Origin: MGBC124762 sp048201935
GTDB taxonomy: Bacteria; Bacillota; Clostridia; Oscillospirales; Oscillospiraceae
DNA length: 57,381 bases
NCBI GenBank assembly: GCA_048201935.1
Contig: DBFBGR010000016.1
Location: 1 to 57,381, forward strand
Reading direction: 5' to 3'
Shown in pieces: positions 50,601 through 57,381 of this stretch (position 1 is the first letter of the stretch; each line of letters opens with the position of its first letter). The notes below the pieces were generated by a model. It saw nothing but the letters and a program-made list of their open reading frames with translations. It made no database searches and was not told where the DNA came from. Position numbers and translations under genes: made by a program.

Positions 50601-53600
50601 GGACTGGGTCCAGGGAGTGAAGGTGTGCTCTCTGGGGGCGGCGGAGGCGGACTTCACGATCTTCAGCTCGCTGATGGAGGCCTCCTTAGACACGCCCTTG
50701 GTGAAGACAGCGGGCTGGATATAGTAGACGCCCGCGGGCAGGTTGGTGGCGGTGCCGCTGTCCACCAGCACGGCGTTGCCGGCGGCGTTGGCCAGGTTGA
50801 AGGCAGTGCCCGTCACGGTCACGTCCACCCGCTCATCCACCTGGAACACGATGTTCTTGCCGATAGAGTCCTTGCCGAACTTCAGCGGGTTGGTATTGCC
50901 TTTGGTGACGTTAAAGACCACGTTGTCCACCGTGCAGCTGGCGCTGGTGATCTTCGTGGTGTCCATGGTGTAGGGCAGCACAACAGAGGCCTTGGGCATC
51001 CGGCTCTCGTCAATGTTGGGCTCGACCTCCTCGGGGGTGATGATCTGAGTCTTCATAGGTCCGGCGTAGGCCAGGATCTTGGCCCGGGCCACGGTGTGGT
51101 CGGTGTCCAACTGATAGTCCATGGTGGGGATGTAGCTCTTGGTGCTGTCCAGCTCAAAGCTCTCATAGGGATGCTGGCTCTTGGTCGGGACCTTCTGGCT
51201 CTTGCTGCTGACAATGGTGCCCTCGTGGGCGTACTGGTTGCTGGAGATGGCGTCGTTGAAGCTCTTGATGGCGCCGCCGCCCTCCTTGCTGATCAGAGCC
51301 ACGCGGTTACAGTTCAAGAAGGCGTTATACTCCGAGAAGATATAGGTGTTGGCCCGGGCGTCCTGGGCGTAATCGGTCTGACCGTCATAGATACAGTTGT
51401 AGATATGGACGTTGGCGTTCCGGGACAGAGGACCGCGGGCGCCGCAGCCCTTCCAGTAGTTGTGGTGCCAGGTGATGTTGTACTGGTAGTTGTCGCCGTT
51501 GGCGCCGATGAGGTTGGTCTTGTGGTAGTTCTCGAAATAGTTGTAGCTCATGGTCATGTACTCGCCGCGCTTGAAGTCGCAGGCGCCGTCGCCCTCGTCC
51601 TTATCGCTTTCAGCGGGGTTGGGGATGGTGGGAGCGTAGAAGGAGCAGTTGTGGACCCAGCACCGCGCTACAGTGATGGTGTCCTTGGCGCCCTCCATGC
51701 CCACACAGTCCTCGGGGACGTTGCGGAAGGCGATGTTGCGCACCTCGAAGCCCAGGCCCCGGCCGGCGGCGGGGTCGTCGCTGTGGGCCATGAAGTGAAG
51801 GCCCCAGCCGTTCATGCAGGCGTCGGTGCCAATGCCCTCGATGGTCACGTTCCGGGCCCGGGCCATACGGGCCATGCCGCCGTTGTCGCCCACGCTGCCG
51901 CCATTGTCCAGGCTGTCATAGTCGGTCAGGCCGTTGATGCTGGGATTGGGGTAGGTGTTCTGTACGTCGCCCACAATGCGGACCACCAAGGGGATCCTAT
52001 CGTCGGCCAGCTTCTTGAGGATGTTCTGGTTGCTGTTGGCCTTACCGCCCTTGCTGGTCAGGCCGCCGGCAGACTCCGCGCCGGCGGAGTTCAGAATGTT
52101 GCCGATGCCGGTGACGGTGGTGCCGTCAGGGGCGGTCACGGTGACGGTGTTCTTGTTCTCATTGGTGACGTAGAGAACGATGGCGTCCTCCTTCAAAAGG
52201 CCATCATCCCGGTACGCGCCCACGCCCTCGGTGTAGTTCCAATGGGCGTAGCCGCTGCGGTCGTAAGCGTCCACCACCACATTCTCCGCGGCGTAGTTCA
52301 CATTGTCGGCGGTGACGGTCAGCTTATAGGTGCCCGAGGGAATGCCAGGGATGTCGATGCGGGTCTTGCCGTTCACGGTGCGCACCAGGAACTCCAGGCC
52401 CTCCTCGTCCAGCTCCCCGGCCATGTGGCCCGACCAGGTAACGGCGGTCACCTGCGCGGGGGTAAACTGGTCAGTCTCTACGTACATGGCCTCGAACCAG
52501 CCGCCGACCCCGGTGAGGGACTTGGCGATGAGCTGGTGGCAGATGGTGCACACGCCGTCGCTGCCCAGGGTGTGAGGGGTGACCTTCTTGGTGGTGTAGT
52601 CGCACCGCTTGCAGTATTCATAGGCGGCGTAGCCGTCGGCTGCGCAGACCGGGGCCTTCTCCGGCACCTGGACCTTGTCGTGGCCCAGAGCGGGAACGGT
52701 GAGCTCGTGGGTCACGTCGCACTTGGCGTCCGCCGTGCAGCCCACCCGCTCGATACCGGTCTCGGTACAGGTGGGCTGCTTGGTCACCGTGCCGGAGCCC
52801 AACTCGCCCCAGACGTGCTCATGGATGCTGGGCAGCTCCTTGCCGCAGACGGTACACGTATTCTCCTTGTCGCCGGTCCCCCGCTTGTGCTCGCCGGTGG
52901 CCTTGATGACCTCCTTGGCCTTCAGCACGGCGTTACACTTGGAGCAGTAGGTCTCGGCGGTGTAGCCGTCCTCCACGCAGGTGGCGGCCTTGCCGGGCCG
53001 GGTGGCCTCGGTGTGGCCCGGGGCGGTCAGCACCGTGGTCTTGGTCTTGGTGCAGCCGGGGACGGTGCACTTGTAGACGATCTTGCCGTCCACGGTGCAG
53101 GTGGGCTCAGTGCGGACGCCCGCGTCCCACTCGCAGGTGTGGTCAGGGGCCCACTCCAGCCAGAAGATATTGGCCTCCTTCTTGCCCTTGGAGATGGTAT
53201 GCTGGCCCGGGGCTAGATTCGAGTTCTCGTAGACCTGGGTGCCTGTGCCAATGGCGATCGCGGTACCGTCCAGCGTAAAATCGGACTCTTTGGTGCTACT
53301 GGCCCGGGTCACGAACAGCATCCGGAAGGTGCCGCTCTGCTCGGCAGGAATGGTGAAGGTGATGTTATTCCCAGCGGCCAGCTTGGCCCAGCGGGTATAG
53401 TTCACCCCGCCATGGGTGATGTTATACTTCTCCAGAGTGGTGCTCTCCGTACTGTCCTGCACGGTACACGGGACAGTGAAAAAGCTCTGGTCGGGCGTGG
53501 CGTCCATGGCCTTCCACGTCTGGACCGGCGCGGTGGCCAGGGTGTCCGCCAGGTCGTCTTCGTTGAGGGAAGGTCCATCAGCCACAGCGGGGCTGTGGCT

Positions 53601-53756
53601 GTCCATCGTGCCCACACCCTGGGGGTGGGGGTCCTCGGCCACGGCCTGGTCGTCGGTCATCATGGGCCGGGCGGCCATAGTCGGGACCGCCAGGCTCAGG
53701 GCCATGACCAAGGTCAGGACCAGAGCTGTCCAACGTTTCGCGCGATGCGTACTCAT
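47625..53756 (-). CDS. Giant secreted pectate-lyase-family (PL1) protein with multiple Ig-like and Fn3 domains
   Basis: A 2043-residue exported protein. Signal peptide about 1-28; a carbohydrate-binding-like region (about 75-200); a Cys-rich region (about 205-400) of repeated H-x-W / CxxC units; the PL1 parallel beta-helix (about 520-900), with ARNVTIEGIGTD, VARCWVHNC, YEYMTMSYNYFENYHKTNLIG-type coils (split here) and the lyase-type RGPLSR (Arg near 775); another CxxC unit; Big_2-type Ig domains (about 1115-1180, 1380-1460 and more to 1700); an Ig-like unit (about 1760-1850) and an Fn3 domain (about 1860-1945); and a closing module with YDASGRLV and LKLFWVD. No sortase or SLH motif, so anchoring is unclear. 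The ATG at 53754-53756 has GGAGGG upstream. Confidence 0.9.
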   Translation of the reverse strand: MSTHRAKRWTALVLTLVMALSLAVPTMAARPMMTDDQAVAEDPHPQGVGTMDSHSPAVADGPSLNEDDLADTLATAPVQTWKAMDATPDQSFFTVPCTVQDSTESTTLEKYNITHGGVNYTRWAKLAAGNNITFTIPAEQSGTFRMLFVTRASSTKESDFTLDGTAIAIGTGTQVYENSNLAPGQHTISKGKKEANIFWLEWAPDHTCEWDAGVRTEPTCTVDGKIVYKCTVPGCTKTKTTVLTAPGHTEATRPGKAATCVEDGYTAETYCSKCNAVLKAKEVIKATGEHKRGTGDKENTCTVCGKELPSIHEHVWGELGSGTVTKQPTCTETGIERVGCTADAKCDVTHELTVPALGHDKVQVPEKAPVCAADGYAAYEYCKRCDYTTKKVTPHTLGSDGVCTICHQLIAKSLTGVGGWFEAMYVETDQFTPAQVTAVTWSGHMAGELDEEGLEFLVRTVNGKTRIDIPGIPSGTYKLTVTADNVNYAAENVVVDAYDRSGYAHWNYTEGVGAYRDDGLLKEDAIVLYVTNENKNTVTVTAPDGTTVTGIGNILNSAGAESAGGLTSKGGKANSNQNILKKLADDRIPLVVRIVGDVQNTYPNPSINGLTDYDSLDNGGSVGDNGGMARMARARNVTIEGIGTDACMNGWGLHFMAHSDDPAAGRGLGFEVRNIAFRNVPEDCVGMEGAKDTITVARCWVHNCSFYAPTIPNPAESDKDEGDGACDFKRGEYMTMSYNYFENYHKTNLIGANGDNYQYNITWHHNYWKGCGARGPLSRNANVHIYNCIYDGQTDYAQDARANTYIFSEYNAFLNCNRVALISKEGGGAIKSFNDAISSNQYAHEGTIVSSKSQKVPTKSQHPYESFELDSTKSYIPTMDYQLDTDHTVARAKILAYAGPMKTQIITPEEVEPNIDESRMPKASVVLPYTMDTTKITSASCTVDNVVFNVTKGNTNPLKFGKDSIGKNIVFQVDERVDVTVTGTAFNLANAAGNAVLVDSGTATNLPAGVYYIQPAVFTKGVSKEASISELKIVKSASAAPREHTFTPWTQSVAPTCIKVGTEIRTCTGCGTVERQDIPMIAHDYVGGECTMCHVMEGIYDSGDTPGGETIPVQGLSLSTHSVTLLQNDANGERVVATVYPANATSKKVTWKSADTSIAIVAANGLIKPAGNKSGSTTVTASVGGFTETVNVTIVPVSTKTYTFAATQDGPADVADHTKGEEAITAGTTTGTEGYFTSTGANKWKAKDASKSDYSTRSLLTGTGEAGGLQFTVSPGATAKVTINYMSTSSKNRSAIALKDASGNRVVNTAGDTIEGHLGNTTASVMYDLGEGTYTIVAPKGVTESDVEYEGTFAASNDPNNPNLRGVEIIRVAVVETTVASGETVPVESVSLNRTTASVEAGNNVTLIATVSPANATIKNVTWTTSNNKVATVSMGTVTTYQAGKATITASCGGKSASCEITVTPKVAEPVKVKSITINGHNIVTVDATKSTTVNLTATVLPEDADDPSLSWTSDSVAKGVTVNDHGQVTVAANAQPCTATITATAKDGSGVKGTYQINVRKVTVDSVTIKKDGVAVGNALTVKMGETLSLTADVAISGIPAEEVTVTDREVTWTASNPLMATVSSAGVVNLLKAGTSTITATSTKDPTKSASFTLTIEKNKATLAITARNDGVTAKGGTINLHVEAPNGCHPTVTITPNDTGATVTTHTEGQWNWLATLPANTSDTDDVAYTVTASFAGNNNWDAAEDVSTTLYVRHRGAKVVRIDSYTGGPQGGKVELGRGDTLELTVNAHVEDDVGVVENAALTYAWSKDGQALGCTEKTFTLDAVEMTDAGVYTCVVDADNAAAERTPSITVIVKPEVPSVPTQVTTTEGDKQVRVSWAAPADNGGEELTGYIVRITAPPSAVREVKLAADQTSYTFPSLTNGMKYTFTVVAVNSAGESDVVEVTGMPEAGGAANGILDGAFRDLPWRYVNLTGKLTVNNVTAQDMVLAATYDASGRLVDIAFITADKAEATMTKGAHLKLFWVDKTSSAPQSDDVTVY

Positions 53757-53823
53757 TTCTTCTATCCCTCCAAATATTTTTTGGGTGAAAGCCCAACTTC
53801 CACCCATTGTCACACTGCCCTAT

Positions 53824-53851
53824 ATTTTAGCACAATCAACAAGGAAGTCAA
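53824..53851 (-). promoter_or_regulatory. Promoter of the first giant lyase gene
   Basis: Minus strand: TTGACT (53846-53851), 16 bases, TAAAAT (53824-53829); the leader is about 60 bases. Confidence 0.65.
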
Positions 53852-53915
53852 TAGACCTACGGACTTTTTGCACATTTTTTCACAGCGGTTTTGGAAGTGT
53901 CTGGAAACATAGGAA

Positions 53916-53950
53916 GAAAAAGTCGGCAGGGCTATGCCCTGCCGACTTTT
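53916..53950 (-). terminator. Terminator of the second giant lyase gene
   Basis: 14-bp stem AAAGTCGGCAGGGC / GCCCTGCCGACTTT, TAT loop, T-run on the minus side (TTTTTCTTCC). It separates the two lyase genes. Confidence 0.92.
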
Positions 53951-53972
53951 GCGTACAAATTTCTTCGATCTC

Positions 53973-56900
53973 TTACTTACTCTCAGTAACGGTGACCTCC
54001 ACCTTGAAGATATTGTTCTTCTTGGGGCTGCCGCCCAGGTAGTACGTCCCGGCCTTGTCCAGGGTAAGGGTCTCCACAGCGGTCTGGCTGCTGGTGGTGA
54101 ATTTAGTTGTTCCCTTGGCCGCTTCGTTGCCGTTGGCGTCCAGGGCCACCATATACCGGCCATCGGTGTCATTGCTGCCGCCGATGGCCCAGACCTTCAC
54201 CGTGGCAGGGCCTGTGGTGGTAAAGCCGATGGCGTCGGCGGGCTTGCCCAGATTGTCCTCCGTCTCATCCTTGGCCTTCACGCCGCCGTTGAAGTTGATG
54301 CGGTAGGTGCCACTGTAATCCGAGATGGTCTTCTTGCTGTAGTCGATCTTGGTGCCGCTGGAGGTGCCAATAGCCCCGGCGTAGACGGTGAAGAAGCCCT
54401 CAGTGCCCTGCTGGCTCAGCACCTCATAGGCGGCGCAGCTATAGATGTCATGCGGGGTCGTGCTGGTGTCTTTCCCATTGGGGGTCAGCGTGCCAAATAC
54501 GCCATCGCCTGTCAGGATATAGGTCTTGGTGGTGGTCTCGCCAGGATCGGGGTCGGGCGTGGGGGTGACGCTGGAGCCGCCCACCTCCGCCGCCGGGCTC
54601 TGGGGAACGCTCTTGGCGTCCACCCAGAAGAGTTTGAGCCTGGCGTCCTTGGCGATCTGGGCGGTGGCCTTGCCGATGTTCAGCTTCGCCATGCCCACCA
54701 TGCGGCCGCTGGCGTCGTAGTTGGCGGCCAGGACTGTGTCCCCGGCCTCCATGCCGGTGATGGTCAGCTTCTCGGCGGCGGGGTCATAGAGGTAGCCCAG
54801 ATCCCGGGTCTTGCCGTCCAGGTAGTTCATCTCGACGGTCTGCGTATCCTCTGCGCCGCAGACCGAGCAGGTGCGCTTCGCCTCGCCGTTGGCGTCGGGC
54901 TCGCTCCACGCGCCCCAGGTGTGATTTTCGGTGGGGGTGGGATAGCGGTAATCCTTGGTACCGCACTTGGAGCAGGTCCGCTCGTCCAGGCCGCCCTTGC
55001 CGCAGGTGGCTTCCCGAACGGTGATCCACTCACCCCACTCGTGCTGCTGCTCGTCGGTGGTCTCGGTGACGGTAGCGCTGTAAAGGCGAACGGTGTTGGT
55101 GGCGTTGCCCAGGTCAGAGCCCATAATGGTATAGGTCCCGGCGGCCAGGTTTTCAAAGGTCACGTCCTTGGCCACCTTGGCCGTGCCGCTGGTGGTAAAG
55201 CAGGTCCCCGTCTGGCCGTCCATGGAGCCGGTCACAGCCTGGTCGGCGGCGTTATGCACCACCAGAGTGGATTTAGCGCTTGAGCCCGTGGAGCTGAAAC
55301 GCGCCACCAGCGTGGCGGGAGCCGCGGAGTCGGACACGGTAAACTGGAAGCCGTTGCTGCCCGACTGGGACAGCTCGAAGAACTCGGTGGTGGCGCCCAC
55401 ATTGGAGGCGTTGGCGGTGCGCTTGTCTACCGCGCCCTTCATGGTGAAGTATCCATCCGCCACACCGGCCAGCTCGGCGGCGGTAAGCGCACTCTTCTTG
55501 CTATCTGTCAGTGGAGCGGTCATCTTAAAGTCAGCGGCCCTCAGGACCTTGTTGACGCCGCTGACCACAGGGCCAGTACCGCCGCCCGTGGATATATCCG
55601 TTTGGCACTCGTCGCACTTGCCATCGCCGTTGGTGTCCTTATGACCACCGGGGATCGCCCGGGTATCGGTGACGCCGCAGCCGGGATACAGGCAGGTGCG
55701 GGTCTCCACGCCGTCGGCAGTGCAGGTTGCGGGCTTGGTGACGGAGTAGGCGCCCCAGGTATGCTCGGTATGGGTCCCGCCGGAGCTCTGGGTGACCATG
55801 CCGCCCACCGAGATCAGGTTGGTCTTGTAGTTCGTCACCGCGGTCTTCAGCGCGGAGATGACCGCGTAGTTGGAGTCTTCAATGGCGTTATTAAAGGTCC
55901 ACTTGAAGTCGCCGCCCTCCACGCGCCCGGCGTACTTCATCACCTTCTCCCGGGCCACAGCGGGGGTGTCCAGAATATAGTCCTTGCTGCTGATATAATG
56001 GCCGGATTCGGTGTCGAAGTTATTGTAGGTAGCGCCCTGACTGGCCTTTGCGGTGACCTTCTCCTCTCGGGTCTCCGTCACATAGGCGTCAAAGCTGGTG
56101 GCGTTATCCTTCTGGGTAACAAAGGCCTTAAAGGCGGAGCCCGTCTCGATCACGTTTCCGTAGGCCTTGGCAAAACCGCCCGCCTCGCTGCCAAAGGTAT
56201 TGCTACCACCCTTGCCATCGGAATCGGATGCCTCGTGACCCATCAGGATAGGATACTTGGTGTTGCGGAAATAATTGTTTTCCACAAAAACGCTGGATTT
56301 CGCGCTGGCACCCACGCCGTACTTGGCATTGCCGTCATAGTAGTTGTTATACACATGGACGGAGGCCACGCGCACACGAGGGTGGCGGGAGTCGGAGTGG
56401 TCGTACCAGTTGTGGTGATAGGTGATGTAGTTGGACGTATCGCTGGCGCTGGCGCCCTGGAGGTTGCACTTGCCGTTGTCCCAGAAATGGTTATAGGAGT
56501 GGGTGACATGGTGGGACTTCTTGGTGTCCAGCGCCCCGTCGCCCTTCACCTGGTCGGCATCTGAACCGGCGTCGCCGTAGAACATATCGCAGTTATGGAC
56601 CCAGACATGGTCATCCGCCTGCTGCAGACCCACGTTGTCGGTCTCGTCGCTGTGGCAGTTCATAAAGGCCAGGTTGCGCAGCTCCAGATAGGAGGTGTTC
56701 TTCATAGTGAAGCCCCAGCCGTTGGCCACGGCGTCATTGCCCACGCCCTCAACGGTCATGTAGCAAGCGAATTTGTTGGTATCGCTCTGGATGTCCCCCT
56801 TCAGGTTGTTGGAGGGCACATCAATATTGCCGATCAGGCGGATGGCCATGGGGGGCACATTGCTCTTAGACCCCTTCTTATAGGCCAGGACCAGGTTCTG

Positions 56901-57381
56901 CAGGCCAGTAACAGGCACGGCCCCATTGCCATCCGTGTCCAAGTTCACCGTGACGGTGTCCTTGTTCTCGTTGGTGATGTAGACCACGATGGCGTTGTCC
57001 TTCAAGGTGCCGTCCATGTTATAGGCGCCGGGGGCCTTGCCCGCCTCAAAGGCGAAGCCGCTGCGGTCGTGGGCCTCCACGGTCAAGTTGCCGCTGGTAA
57101 TGGCTTGGGCCTCGTTGCCATCGGGCACGACCTTCATCTGGTAGGTCCCCGCCTTCAACCCCAGGGCGTCCGCCCGCATATAACCGGGGTACTCCCGGAC
57201 CAGCTCGTTGTCCAGCTTGGTCCAGGCAGAGGCGTTGGCAGCCTTGACGTAGACCTCATATTTGCTCACGCCGCTGGCGATGGTCCACTCGATGTAGGCG
57301 CTCTCCAGCCAGCCGCCCTGCTTATAGATGGTGCTGGCCGCCGCCAGGTCGGCAGGCTCATCAGCCACAGCGGGGCTGTGG
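53973..57381 (-). CDS. Second giant secreted pectate-lyase-family (PL1) protein (N-terminus outside window)
   Basis: About 1136 residues are visible and the frame is open at the window end, so the start and signal peptide lie outside; the first visible residues (HSPAVADEPADL) match the mature start of the neighbouring lyase. Order from the window edge: a beta domain (about 10-110), the PL1 helix (about 130-480) with WVHNCDMFYGDAG, THSYNHFWDNGKCNLQG and the full catalytic-type DSRHPRVR, then alternating Cys-rich H-x-W / CxxC units and jelly-roll-like domains (about 535-880), a YDASGRMV / LKLFWVD module (about 915-960), and a last beta domain (about 965-1135). A paralogue of the gene downstream, transcribed separately. 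PL1 enzymes cut pectate by beta-elimination. Confidence 0.9.
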   Translation of the reverse strand, partial: HSPAVADEPADLAAASTIYKQGGWLESAYIEWTIASGVSKYEVYVKAANASAWTKLDNELVREYPGYMRADALGLKAGTYQMKVVPDGNEAQAITSGNLTVEAHDRSGFAFEAGKAPGAYNMDGTLKDNAIVVYITNENKDTVTVNLDTDGNGAVPVTGLQNLVLAYKKGSKSNVPPMAIRLIGNIDVPSNNLKGDIQSDTNKFACYMTVEGVGNDAVANGWGFTMKNTSYLELRNLAFMNCHSDETDNVGLQQADDHVWVHNCDMFYGDAGSDADQVKGDGALDTKKSHHVTHSYNHFWDNGKCNLQGASASDTSNYITYHHNWYDHSDSRHPRVRVASVHVYNNYYDGNAKYGVGASAKSSVFVENNYFRNTKYPILMGHEASDSDGKGGSNTFGSEAGGFAKAYGNVIETGSAFKAFVTQKDNATSFDAYVTETREEKVTAKASQGATYNNFDTESGHYISSKDYILDTPAVAREKVMKYAGRVEGGDFKWTFNNAIEDSNYAVISALKTAVTNYKTNLISVGGMVTQSSGGTHTEHTWGAYSVTKPATCTADGVETRTCLYPGCGVTDTRAIPGGHKDTNGDGKCDECQTDISTGGGTGPVVSGVNKVLRAADFKMTAPLTDSKKSALTAAELAGVADGYFTMKGAVDKRTANASNVGATTEFFELSQSGSNGFQFTVSDSAAPATLVARFSSTGSSAKSTLVVHNAADQAVTGSMDGQTGTCFTTSGTAKVAKDVTFENLAAGTYTIMGSDLGNATNTVRLYSATVTETTDEQQHEWGEWITVREATCGKGGLDERTCSKCGTKDYRYPTPTENHTWGAWSEPDANGEAKRTCSVCGAEDTQTVEMNYLDGKTRDLGYLYDPAAEKLTITGMEAGDTVLAANYDASGRMVGMAKLNIGKATAQIAKDARLKLFWVDAKSVPQSPAAEVGGSSVTPTPDPDPGETTTKTYILTGDGVFGTLTPNGKDTSTTPHDIYSCAAYEVLSQQGTEGFFTVYAGAIGTSSGTKIDYSKKTISDYSGTYRINFNGGVKAKDETEDNLGKPADAIGFTTTGPATVKVWAIGGSNDTDGRYMVALDANGNEAAKGTTKFTTSSQTAVETLTLDKAGTYYLGGSPKKNNIFKVEVTVTESK

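Noticed and set aside
47484..53216. A 1910-codon open frame on the plus strand opposite the first giant lyase
   Set aside because: It is antisense to a well-supported gene. In DNA with G/C-ending codons the opposite strand rarely has stops. The product is a Gly/Val/His-rich sequence with no domain, and no ribosome binding site precedes it.

Overview
The window looks like chromosome from a high-G+C, endospore-forming Clostridia, most like the gut Oscillospiraceae (Flavonifractor/Lawsonibacter-type genomes). The lineage is inferred from gene content: yabP/yabQ, spoIID, a SleB-type cortex hydrolase, SLH-domain surface proteins, DUF1385-prmC and a CD1871A-type CXXC microprotein. Almost all DNA is G+C-rich with G/C-ending codons. 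Two stretches look more A+T-rich: marR-MATE at about 8.4-10.4 kb, and the xre-SLH beta-helix unit at about 34.3-37.1 kb. No rRNA, tRNA, CRISPR array, transposase or phage gene was recognised.

Layout. 0-0.7 kb: yabP-yabQ (minus) behind a sigma-E-like promoter. 0.8-1.9 kb: an orphan PTS EIIC-type membrane protein. 1.9-4.9 kb: cysteine desulfurase, MATE exporter and RidA, one minus operon. 5.0-8.3 kb: a VanW surface protein, divergent from an XpaC-like protein. 8.4-10.4 kb: a MarR regulator and a MATE pump. 10.5-13.0 kb: a GltD-like flavoprotein, divergent from a zinc-ribbon/Ig membrane protein. 13.1-18.8 kb: housekeeping run DUF1385-prmC-recA-recX-rimO-pgsA. 18.9-20.3 kb: HAD phosphatase and an aldose-epimerase-like protein. 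20.5-25.7 kb: a complete N-acetylglucosamine PTS operon, ptsI-nagA-EIIA-HPr-nagE. 25.9-32.3 kb: a tightly packed six-gene operon: SEDS protein, zinc-ribbon surface protein, membrane-anchored protein, SulP transporter, 49-aa CXXC protein, NapH-like ferredoxin. 32.5-34.2 kb: tsaE-tsaB-upp. 34.3-37.0 kb: xre plus an SLH/beta-helix protein. 37.2-37.9 kb: an M23 peptidase. 38.1-43.9 kb: a MacAB-like exporter with an SLH protein. 44.2-47.6 kb: SleB-like hydrolase, citrate synthase, SpoIID. 47.6-57.4 kb: two very large secreted pectate-lyase-family proteins in tandem, the second running off the window.

How the genes fit together. GlcNAc enters as GlcNAc-6-phosphate through NagE, with phosphate passed along PtsI, HPr and EIIA, and is deacetylated by NagA. 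The operon has its own general PTS proteins, and its HPr has Arg at the usual regulatory Ser46 position. The right-hand half is dominated by envelope functions: SEDS, M23, SleB, SpoIID, SLH proteins and giant lyases.

Least explained parts: the six-gene operon joining a SEDS protein to an anion transporter and an Fe-S membrane protein; twin operators around a consensus promoter with no gene behind it next to xre; a perfect 19-bp-arm palindrome after upp; and a recurrent A+T-rich 10-mer found both between genes and inside codons.
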